A DNA stretch of 8,808 bases from an uncultured Bacillota bacterium (GTDB taxonomy: Bacteria; Bacillota_I; Bacilli_A; Erysipelotrichales; Erysipelotrichaceae). The position numbers and the translations under genes are program-made. The stretch spans positions 1-8,808 of the forward strand of contig ONXX01000044.1 in NCBI GenBank assembly GCA_900321955.1, read 5' to 3'. The notes under the pieces are model-generated. The model searched no databases. It was not told the DNA's origin and worked only from the letters and a program-made list of their open reading frames with translations. This document shows positions 1 to 4,797 of the stretch, in pieces. Position 1 is the first letter of the stretch. Every line of letters starts with the position of its first letter.

Positions 1-427
1 TTGACATCGTCATGATCAGCTGTACTTTTTCCTTGGTTCCCTTGGACATCTTCTTTAACGGCATCGTCATGTCGATGTTCAGGGATCCCAGCATTTCGAT
101 CGCCGTTTCCTTTGAGAAATCAGCGAAGAAATCTTCATATAACGCGATCAGATCATTGCTGTTCATCCAATCCGGCAGAAAGTTGCGATCCGGCAGATAA
201 GAGACGATCGCCTTGCTTTTTTCGCTTGGCACCTCCCCACAGATCGTAATCCTTCCTTCACTTGGCACCAGAAGCCGGGAAGCCAGCTTGATCAGGGTCG
301 TCTTGCCTGAGCCATTGGGTCCTAACAATCCGATGATCTTGCCTTCTTCCAGACGCAGGTCGATCCTATCCAGTGCTCTTATCTGGCCATAGTCCTTGCT
401 GAGGCCTTCGCATACCAATGTTTCCAT
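1..427 (-). CDS. ABC transporter ATP-binding protein, YtrB-like (partial, N-terminal 142 residues)
   Basis: This is the ATPase subunit of an ABC transporter, inferred to energise an export-type membrane partner. The visible part begins METLVCEGLSKDYG and has Walker A GPNGSGKTT at residues 36-44. The Q-loop region reads YLPDRNFLPDW (77-87), with Asp80 where most ABC ATPases have Gln. The signature is the degenerate MSKGTKEK (127-134) in place of LSGGQ. YLPD and SKGTKEK together are typical of the subgroup encoded with YtrA-type GntR regulators. Walker B and the C-terminus lie beyond base 1. The ATG directly follows the stop codon of the GntR gene. Its ribosome site (GGGAGG) sits in the last codons of that gene, so the two are one operon and probably translationally coupled. 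A permease gene is expected further along but is not visible. The substrate is unknown. Confidence 0.93.
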   Translation of the reverse strand, partial: METLVCEGLSKDYGQIRALDRIDLRLEEGKIIGLLGPNGSGKTTLIKLASRLLVPSEGRITICGEVPSEKSKAIVSYLPDRNFLPDWMNSNDLIALYEDFFADFSKETAIEMLGSLNIDMTMPLKKMSKGTKEKVQLIMTMS

Positions 428-790
428 CTATTTATCCTCCCACTTGTTGACGGCATCGACGATCGTCTTGTCGTCCATGCCCAGATTGCGTAAATGTTCA
501 AACAGATCAGAGATGTACTGTTCACTCAGATCCTTTTGAAGCGCTTTGATCTTCTCTTCATCGATGCTGACATAGCGGCCGCTGGTCCTTTCCGAAGCGA
601 CCAGTCCCTGCCGTTCCAGTTCGGCGTAGGCTCTTTGCACGGTGTTAGGATTGACACCGGCATCCATGGCCAGTTCCCTTACCGCCGGAAGCCTGTCTCC
701 GCTTTTGTATCTGCCGGAGACGATATCGACCTTTATTCCTTCGATGATCTGAAGATAGATCGGCACATCGTCAGAAAATTTAAAGTTCAT
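428..790 (-). CDS. GntR-family transcriptional regulator, YtrA subfamily
   Basis: A 120-residue DNA-binding repressor. A GntR winged helix-turn-helix occupies about residues 9-75, including IYLQIIEGIK, the GDRLPAVRELA helix and the recognition segment NPNTVQRAYAELERQGLV. After it comes only a short helical tail (about 76-120), probably for dimerisation. This lack of a large effector domain defines the YtrA subfamily, whose members usually control the ABC transporter genes in their own operon. Here the next gene is such an ATPase, starting immediately after the TAG stop. The start ATG has an AGAGGAAG ribosome site a few bases upstream. The promoter overlaps a repeat array (809-836), which suggests autorepression. 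Members often respond to cell-envelope antibiotics; the inducer cannot be inferred here. Confidence 0.93.
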   Translation of the reverse strand: MNFKFSDDVPIYLQIIEGIKVDIVSGRYKSGDRLPAVRELAMDAGVNPNTVQRAYAELERQGLVASERTSGRYVSIDEEKIKALQKDLSEQYISDLFEHLRNLGMDDKTIVDAVNKWEDK

Positions 791-808
791 ATCTCTTCCT
801 CTTTCTAC

Positions 809-836
809 TGTATTAATACATTAATACAATAATACA
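809..836 (-). promoter_or_regulatory. Probable GntR operator: 8-bp tandem repeats plus palindrome
   Basis: On the minus strand this AT-rich stretch is three consecutive 8-bp units, TGTATTAT, TGTATTAA, TGTATTAA, followed by TACA. The last unit with TACA forms the perfect palindrome TGTATTAATACA (809-820). The array covers the -10 element and the expected start site of the GntR-ABC operon, an ideal place for repression by the encoded regulator. That the regulator binds here is inference. Confidence 0.6.
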
Positions 837-854
837 TATTTTCTCCCATGTCAA
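826..854 (-). promoter_or_regulatory. Promoter of the GntR-ABC operon
   Basis: On the minus strand, a perfect -35 TTGACA (849-854) is separated by exactly 17 bp from a -10 TATTGT (826-831). The start site would be near 819, giving a leader of about 28 nt before the GntR start codon. The -10 lies inside the repeat array, and the -35 touches the U-tract of the upstream lipoprotein terminator. Confidence 0.65.
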
Positions 855-884
855 CAAAAAAAACTTCATTTCTGAAGTTTTTTA
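853..884 (-). terminator. Intrinsic terminator after the lipoprotein gene
   Basis: On the minus strand a stem AAACTTCA / TGAAGTTT (861-880, 8 bp) closes a GAAA tetraloop and is followed by a run of T. It starts just after the TGA stop at 885-887. The opposite strand also ends in T residues, so it could work in both directions. It separates the lipoprotein unit from the GntR promoter immediately downstream. Confidence 0.85.
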
Positions 885-1751
885 TCAATACCAGTTGAAG
901 ATGTAGTAATTGTTGTCGCCGTCGATCAGATGGGCGTTGACCATTCGGGTATATCTGGCCTCATCGGTTTTGATATCCGAATACTCAAAGACGATCCTTC
1001 TGTCCGGGGTAGCTTGTTCATCCCCCTTGTAGTGCATCATCTTCACCGCTTCCATTAAAAGACCGTTTTCTTTGTTCAGTTCGAAATGGAAGTCGATCGG
1101 ATCGCCGCCGGCGCGATAGGCATCGTGATTTCTTATGACAATGCCATCTTCGTATTCGAGCCCATAGGTCCCGTTAAAACGCATCCACTCCTTCTCCTCG
1201 CCGTCATTCCAGTTGGCATAAAGGCCGGAATTGACCGTCTTTGCCAAAAGATCGTTTTCTTCATAGACCTGGATGGAATCGATCTCTTCCATGGTAAAAG
1301 CGTACTCTTCTTCTTTTGAGTTGCGCACATGCAGGACCGAAGTGAAATAATCATCGTCAAGATTATACTGGAAGATGCTTTGATACTTCGCAAATTCCGA
1401 ATCGGACGTCATCAGATAGACTCTGCCTCTGTTGTATTCGACGGTTCTTTCCACTTGGCCCGCTTCGTTAATATCTTCTCTTTTTAAAGGCAGTTCTCCA
1501 TCAAACTGGTACCTCATTTCCGTGACGATCGAGCTTTCGCCGCCGTTTTCATAAAGCGTGCATTTGATCGGATAGCCGTTTTCGTATTCATATTCAAATC
1601 TTCTGAACTCTCTGTATTCGCTGCCGTCCATATCCGATATATAAATCGTGACGGTTTTCGGCAGATAGAATTCTCCCTTTTCTTCCTGGCTGCAGCCAAT
1701 CAGCGCCAGCAAGGAGAAAGCCACAATTGTCAGTTTTAAGATCTTAGGCAC
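885..1751 (-). CDS. Secreted lipoprotein of unknown function
   Basis: A 288-residue protein with a short lipoprotein signal peptide: basic start MPKILK, hydrophobic core LTIVAFSLLA, and lipobox LIGC with Cys20 as the predicted lipidation site. The mature protein should be anchored to the outer face of the membrane. The rest is acidic and rich in aromatic residues, with alternating short strands such as FRRFEYEYENGYPIKC and VERTVEYNRGRVYLMT. These resemble YD/RHS-type beta repeats only loosely; no catalytic motif was recognised. The C-terminus is aromatic (YYIFNWY). The start is a GTG, chosen because GGGAGG lies 8 bases upstream and it gives a complete signal peptide. The gene forms its own unit, with a promoter at 1772-1801 and a terminator at 861-880. 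Lipoprotein status is secure; function is unknown. Confidence 0.85.
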   Translation of the reverse strand: MPKILKLTIVAFSLLALIGCSQEEKGEFYLPKTVTIYISDMDGSEYREFRRFEYEYENGYPIKCTLYENGGESSIVTEMRYQFDGELPLKREDINEAGQVERTVEYNRGRVYLMTSDSEFAKYQSIFQYNLDDDYFTSVLHVRNSKEEEYAFTMEEIDSIQVYEENDLLAKTVNSGLYANWNDGEEKEWMRFNGTYGLEYEDGIVIRNHDAYRAGGDPIDFHFELNKENGLLMEAVKMMHYKGDEQATPDRRIVFEYSDIKTDEARYTRMVNAHLIDGDNNYYIFNWY

Positions 1752-1771
1752 TTATGAAACCTCCCAACATC

Positions 1772-1801
1772 ATATTAATGAAAACAAATTGTTTTTGTCG
1801 A
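1772..1801 (-). promoter_or_regulatory. Lipoprotein promoter with a palindromic operator in its spacer
   Basis: On the minus strand, -35 TCGACA (1796-1801, one mismatch to consensus) and -10 TAATAT (1772-1777) are 18 bp apart. The spacer contains AAAACAA, one base, TTGTTTT (1781-1795), a perfect 7-1-7 inverted repeat that fills nearly the whole spacer. A dimeric repressor bound there would exclude RNA polymerase. Which regulator binds, if any, is unknown. Confidence 0.5.
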
Positions 1802-1812
1802 TTCATCATCTT

Positions 1813-1937
1813 TTACAGTTCGATCGATTCCGGATCCTTTGAGGTAGAAGGACAGATATTGCAGTATTTTGTGCCGGCATCATCAGTTTCATCTGCCTCA
1901 CATAAACTGTTTCAAATTCTTTAATAACGATCTGCCT
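1813..1937 (-). pseudogene. Possible decayed coding remnant
   Basis: On the minus strand an open frame without a usable start codon (1911 to stop TAA at 1813-1815) reads like protein: CEADETDDAGTKYC, then NICPSTSKDPESIEL. The codon choice (GAT, GAA, ATC) matches the genes around it. Immediately upstream another frame (from 1937) reads RQIVIKEFETVYV. A one-base shift near 1895-1900 would join the two into one plausible protein end. The lack of a start, the frame break and an upstream stop suggest the 3' end of a degraded gene. The family was not identified and chance is a real alternative for so short a stretch. Confidence 0.2.
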
Positions 1938-1982
1938 TCATTTTAACATCATTTCATTTTGCGACTCTTTCTGCCACTTCAA

Positions 1983-2002
1983 AAGTGTGAAACAAGTGTG
2001 AA
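1983..2002 (-). promoter_or_regulatory. Direct repeat resembling a PhoP box
   Basis: Two copies of AAGTGTGAA occur 11 bp apart on the plus strand (1983-1991 and 1994-2002). On the minus strand this is TTCACA-N5-TTCACA, the spacing and hexamer form (TTHACA repeats one helical turn apart) described for Bacillus PhoP boxes. Only two units are present and no good promoter follows, so regulation of the lipoprotein gene from here is speculative. Confidence 0.25.
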
Positions 2003-2032
2003 GCAATGATCCAATATGATGAAAGGCATAAA

Positions 2033-2057
2033 GAAAACGCCCTATTCAAGGCGTTTC
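2033..2057 (-). terminator. Intrinsic terminator of the tRNA-Arg gene
   Basis: A 7-bp stem AAACGCC / GGCGTTT (2035-2041 and 2050-2056) with an 8-base loop. On the minus strand it is followed by TCTTT. It begins about 11 bases after the encoded CCA of the tRNA, as expected for a single-gene tRNA transcript. Confidence 0.75.
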
Positions 2058-2067
2058 TTAAACTTAA

Positions 2068-2144
2068 TGGCGTCCATGGAGAGATTCGAACTCCCGACCG
2101 TCCGCTTAGAAGGCGGATGCTCTATCCAGCTGAGCTACATGGAC
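2068..2144 (-). tRNA. tRNA-Arg, anticodon UCU
   Basis: A complete cloverleaf on the minus strand. The acceptor stem is GTCCATG / CATGGAC, the D arm is GCTC...GAGC, the anticodon stem is TCCGC / GCGGA with loop CTTCTAA (anticodon TCT, reading AGA), and the T arm is GGGAG-TTCGAAT-CTCTC. The discriminator is G and CCA is encoded (2068-2070). It is 77 nt including CCA. All expected invariant bases (T33, the TTCGAAT loop) are present. It stands alone between its own promoter and terminator. Confidence 0.97.
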
Positions 2145-2153
2145 AGCATTAGT

Positions 2154-2182
2154 ATATTATCACTTTTGTTCATCAATTTCAA
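2154..2182 (-). promoter_or_regulatory. Promoter of tRNA-Arg
   Basis: On the minus strand, -35 TTGAAA (2177-2182) is 17 bp from -10 TAATAT (2154-2159), which ends ten bases before the mature tRNA 5' end. It points away from the M20 peptidase gene. The two promoters share the approximately 80-bp gap, back to back. Confidence 0.65.
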
Positions 2183-2199
2183 TTGACACCGGCCTGTTC

Positions 2200-2217
2200 T
2201 ATAATGAAAAGGAGAGG
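2200..2217 (+). promoter_or_regulatory. -10 element and ribosome site of the M20 peptidase gene
   Basis: A consensus TATAAT (2200-2205) is followed by AAGGAGAGG (2209-2217), 8 bases before the ATG at 2226. No good -35 is visible at 16-18 bp; the nearby TTGACA (2183-2188) is only 11 bp away. If this -10 is used, the leader is very short (about 14 nt) and the start site falls at the ribosome site. Confidence 0.4.
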
Positions 2218-2225
2218 AAAAAACG

Positions 2226-3674
2226 ATGAAAATAATACTGCTGCTGCTCGCATTCATTCTTTTACCGGTTTTGTTTGCCCTGATCAGGGCACTGCTGCTT
2301 CCCAAAAAGACTTCCGTCTACCACGGCAGTGAGGACGAAGAGCGTTCCATGGATTACGCTTTGAAGCTGCAGAAGATGATACAGGTTGAAACAGTATCCC
2401 ATCGCGACGCGGAGGAAACAGAAAAATTCCGCAGACTGCACAAGGTGATGGAGGAACTCTTCCCCCATGTCTTTGAAACCTGCGAAAAATACGACATTGA
2501 CGGAAACCTCCTGGTACGTTTCAAAGGCAAGAATTCAGACCTGAAGCCGATCGTGCTGATCTCCCATCTGGATGTGGTGCCGGCGGAAGGCGAATGGACC
2601 TATCCGCCTTTTGAAGGAAGGATTGTCGATGGCAAGATCCATGGCCGCGGCAGCTTTGATGTCAAGTGCGGTGTCTTTTCCTTCTACCAGGCCGTCGAAG
2701 AAATGATACAGGAAGGCTACGTGCCAAACTGTGATATCTATCTGGGTTCCTCCTGTACGGAAGAAATCGGTGGCAATGGTGCTTCCAAGATCGTCAGCTG
2801 GTTCAGAGAACGGGGAATCCGACCTTTCATGGTCTGCGATGAAGGCGGAACGATCACCGAAGATCCGATCTCCGGCGTCAAAGGCAACTTCGCGGTCGTC
2901 GGCATCTTTGAAAAAGGCTATGGTGACATCAAGATCATCGCCAAAGGCAAAGGGGGCCACTCCTCTTCTCCGGGCAAGAATACGCCGATCGCCCGTCTGG
3001 CAATATTTGAAGCCGAAATTGAAAAACACTCGCCGTTTAAAGTCGAATTCACCCCGGCCGTGGAAGGCATGCTGGAAAACCTGGCACCGTATTGTTCCAG
3101 TTTTCCATTGAAGATGGTCTTCCACAACCTCTGGCTTTTCAAACCGCTTTTAAAGAAAGTCATGCCGGCCATCTCCCCGCAGGGGGCAGCGATGTTACAG
3201 ACAACGATGTGCTTCACCATGCAGAAAGGATCAGATGCCTACAATGTCATTCCGCAGGAAGCCTACGTCACCGCCAATCTTCGCTTCATCCCCTTCCAGG
3301 GCAGAGAAGAATCACTCGCCATCGTCAGACACATTGCCGCCAAATACGATCTTGAAGTGGAAGAAGTCAACTGTACCGATCCGACCGGTTCCCTGGATCT
3401 CAACGGTCCGCAGTTTAAGATGTGCGAAGAAGTCATACACAAAGTCTTCCCGGGTGTTGCCGTCCTTCCTTACGTCGTGACCGGCGGCACCGATTCCCGT
3501 TTCTATGACAAATACGTCGATGCCTGTGTCCGCTTTGAACCGGTCAACGTTTCCAAGGACCAGCTTTCCAAGATGCACGCCATCGACGAAAATCTCAACA
3601 TCGATACCCTGCCGTTAGCCGTTGAATACTACAAACAGATCATACGTGCACAGGAAGTAAGAAACGATGCGTAA
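2226..3674 (+). CDS. Membrane-anchored M20-family metallopeptidase (CPS1/PM20D1-like)
   Basis: A 482-residue two-zinc hydrolase predicted to remove an amino acid or acyl group from a peptide or N-acyl substrate. An N-terminal hydrophobic segment (about 3-25, IILLLLAFILLPVLFALI) probably anchors it in the membrane, as in the yeast carboxypeptidase S / PM20D1 type. The M20 metal site is complete: His114 in SHLDVVP (with Asp116), bridging Asp145 in GRGSFDVK, general base Glu179 and ligand Glu180 in CTEEIGG, Asp205 in CDEGG, and His451 in MHAIDE. The dimerisation domain (about 215-340) contains GKGGHSSSPGKNTPI with the conserved His245. The usual GRG-x-x-DDK is GRGSFDVK, with Val after the bridging Asp. 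The downstream esterase gene overlaps by 8 nt, so the two are co-expressed. The exact substrate is not predictable. Confidence 0.92.
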   Translation: MKIILLLLAFILLPVLFALIRALLLPKKTSVYHGSEDEERSMDYALKLQKMIQVETVSHRDAEETEKFRRLHKVMEELFPHVFETCEKYDIDGNLLVRFKGKNSDLKPIVLISHLDVVPAEGEWTYPPFEGRIVDGKIHGRGSFDVKCGVFSFYQAVEEMIQEGYVPNCDIYLGSSCTEEIGGNGASKIVSWFRERGIRPFMVCDEGGTITEDPISGVKGNFAVVGIFEKGYGDIKIIAKGKGGHSSSPGKNTPIARLAIFEAEIEKHSPFKVEFTPAVEGMLENLAPYCSSFPLKMVFHNLWLFKPLLKKVMPAISPQGAAMLQTTMCFTMQKGSDAYNVIPQEAYVTANLRFIPFQGREESLAIVRHIAAKYDLEVEEVNCTDPTGSLDLNGPQFKMCEEVIHKVFPGVAVLPYVVTGGTDSRFYDKYVDACVRFEPVNVSKDQLSKMHAIDENLNIDTLPLAVEYYKQIIRAQEVRNDA

Positions 3675-4350
3675 GGATATCGACGCGGATCTGCAGCTTT
3701 ATACACCGGAAAAACTGAATGAAGATCTTCCGGTCGTCATCGTCAATATCGACAAAGCGGAAGATAACGAAGCGATTCATGAAGCTGTCACAGAGCTTCT
3801 TGACAAGGACTTCATTCTGGCCTTTGTCAAAGTCAAAAGCTGGAACGACGACCTGTCTCCCTGGCCTAATGACAGGCTGTTTAAAGGCGGTGCCCCGTTT
3901 GCCGGAAAGGCCGATGCCCACCTCGACAGCATAATCGCCAACGCTATTCCAAAGATCGAAGACTTTTTATCAGAATATTCTGTTAAGCCGTCTTCCTATT
4001 ATATCGCCGGCTATTCTCTGGCCGGCCTCTTTGCCTTATACAGTGCTTACCGGTGTGATCAGTTTGAAGGCATTGTATCTGCTTCCGGCTCCTTATGGTA
4101 TCCCGGGCTCATGAACTACATGGATGAACATGAGATCTCCCCGAAGATCCGGAAGGCCTATTTCTCTTTAGGCGATCAGGAAGCCAAAACTTCCCATCCG
4201 CTCATGTCGCAGGTCGAAAAAAATACCGGAGAGATCCAAAGGAAACTCTCCGGTACGATAAAGACGATATTCGAATTAAATGAAGGCAACCACTTCAAGG
4301 ATGCAGACCTTCGCCTGGCGAAAGGGATCGCCTGGATCCTCAGTAACTGA
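3667..4350 (+). CDS. Alpha/beta-hydrolase, putative esterase (esterase D / IroE-like fold)
   Basis: A 227-residue serine hydrolase without a signal peptide, so probably cytoplasmic. The nucleophile elbow GYSLAG (115-120) gives Ser117. Asp170 in SLGDQEAKT and His209 in EGNHF are the likely rest of the triad, in the positions seen in the putative esterase family that includes siderophore esterases such as IroE/Fes. SASGSLWYPG (138-147) follows the elbow as in that family. The substrate cannot be told; no siderophore gene is nearby. The ATG lies inside the end of the M20 gene (shared ATGCGTAA, 8 nt), which implies translational coupling. The 3' end overlaps the convergent HEYGH protein gene by 11 bp. 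Inside this gene a perfect 10-bp inverted repeat (4224-4255) forms a terminator for the opposite strand. Confidence 0.85.
   Translation: MRKDIDADLQLYTPEKLNEDLPVVIVNIDKAEDNEAIHEAVTELLDKDFILAFVKVKSWNDDLSPWPNDRLFKGGAPFAGKADAHLDSIIANAIPKIEDFLSEYSVKPSSYYIAGYSLAGLFALYSAYRCDQFEGIVSASGSLWYPGLMNYMDEHEISPKIRKAYFSLGDQEAKTSHPLMSQVEKNTGEIQRKLSGTIKTIFELNEGNHFKDADLRLAKGIAWILSN
4217..4255 (-). terminator. Intrinsic terminator of the minus-strand unit, nested in the esterase gene
   Basis: On the minus strand a perfect 10-bp stem TACCGGAGAG / CTCTCCGGTA (4224-4233 and 4246-4255) with a 12-base loop is followed by seven T (4217-4223). It is a textbook intrinsic terminator, 85 nt past the stop of the HEYGH gene, yet it lies wholly inside the coding sequence of the convergent esterase. 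On the plus strand there is no T-run after the stem, so esterase transcription should pass. Confidence 0.8.
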
Positions 4351-4768
4351 TCGGTTCCCTTCCCGTATACTTCCTTCCCAGATAGTTGGCCCATCTTTCG
4401 GGATAGAAGGAAGAATAGCGGCAACGGCCGGCCCTTCTTCTGGAAATATAGCGGGGGCTGTTGGCCCAGATCAAAGAAGGAAGTCCGATCAAAGGCAGAT
4501 AGAAAGGTCCCAAGATCATCGACTGGATGGTGTGGCCATACTCATGGACCACCACATGCATGTCATCGGTCCCCATGAACAGGAATATGCCCATCGACAT
4601 GGAAGAAGGCAGATTCCATCTTGTCAGCAAAGCGCCGTGAAAAATGCGGCGTTTTTCTTTCGGCCCCGTCAGTAAGACGTACAGCCATATCAAAAAACCC
4701 AGGACGTTTTGAATAACGCCCCAGGTCAGCTGTATAAAATAGAATAAAGTCAGTCTCAGAATTTTCAT
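4340..4768 (-). CDS. Small membrane protein with HEYGH zinc-protease motif, function unknown
   Basis: A 142-residue protein. One or two membrane segments are predicted near residues 5-33 (LTLFYFIQLTWGVIQNVL, then GFLIWLYVLL), and another hydrophobic stretch lies at 84-101 (MILGPFYLPLIGLPSLIW). HEYGH at 75-79 matches the HExxH zinc motif. Glu124 in SFYPERWANYLG is a plausible third ligand, which would make it a gluzincin-type fold. I recall short proteins of unknown function in Bacillota and Bacteroidota with the same HEYGH...GLPSLIW...FY-E-WA blocks; no role is assigned. Transcription probably continues from the synthetase gene, 29 bp upstream. The ATG is the first possible start because TAG directly precedes it in frame. 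No clear ribosome site is visible, which is unusual here. The gene also carries the terminator of the opposing transcript (4631-4660). Confidence 0.75.
   Translation of the reverse strand: MKILRLTLFYFIQLTWGVIQNVLGFLIWLYVLLTGPKEKRRIFHGALLTRWNLPSSMSMGIFLFMGTDDMHVVVHEYGHTIQSMILGPFYLPLIGLPSLIWANSPRYISRRRAGRCRYSSFYPERWANYLGRKYTGREPISY
4631..4660 (+). terminator. Intrinsic terminator of the M20-esterase unit, nested in the HEYGH gene
   Basis: On the plus strand a GC stem CGCCG / CGGCG (4633-4637 and 4647-4651), extendable by a G-U and an A-U pair, is followed by TTTTTCTTT (4652-4660). It is the first hairpin with a good U-tract after the esterase stop (4350), about 280 nt further, and lies inside the opposing gene. 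The stem is short, so confidence is moderate. Confidence 0.55.
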
Positions 4769-4797
4769 CTAACCGTATTTCAGATCGGTCGCCAGTC

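Larger units (their letters stand above)
1752..2067. other. Intergenic region between the lipoprotein gene and the tRNA
   Basis: About 316 bp without an intact recognisable gene. From left to right it holds the lipoprotein promoter with palindromic spacer (1772-1801), a possible coding relic on the minus strand (1813-1937), a TAAAAT hexamer on the minus strand (1940-1945) with no good -35, a pair of TTCACA direct repeats (1986-2002), and the tRNA terminator (2033-2057). Confidence 0.7.

Noticed and set aside
2183..2188. TTGACA as -35 of the M20 peptidase promoter
   Set aside because: Only 11 bp separate it from the TATAAT at 2200-2205, too short for a normal sigma-A promoter.
2535..3125. A 196-codon open frame on the minus strand inside the M20 gene
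   Set aside because: Its translation has no family features, while the plus-strand frame has the complete M20 metal site. It is an antisense shadow caused by codon bias.
4372..4425. CTTCCTT...AAGGAAG imperfect hairpin as terminator of the esterase transcript
   Set aside because: Long loop, bulged inner stem and no T-run after it; the hairpin at 4631-4660 is better.
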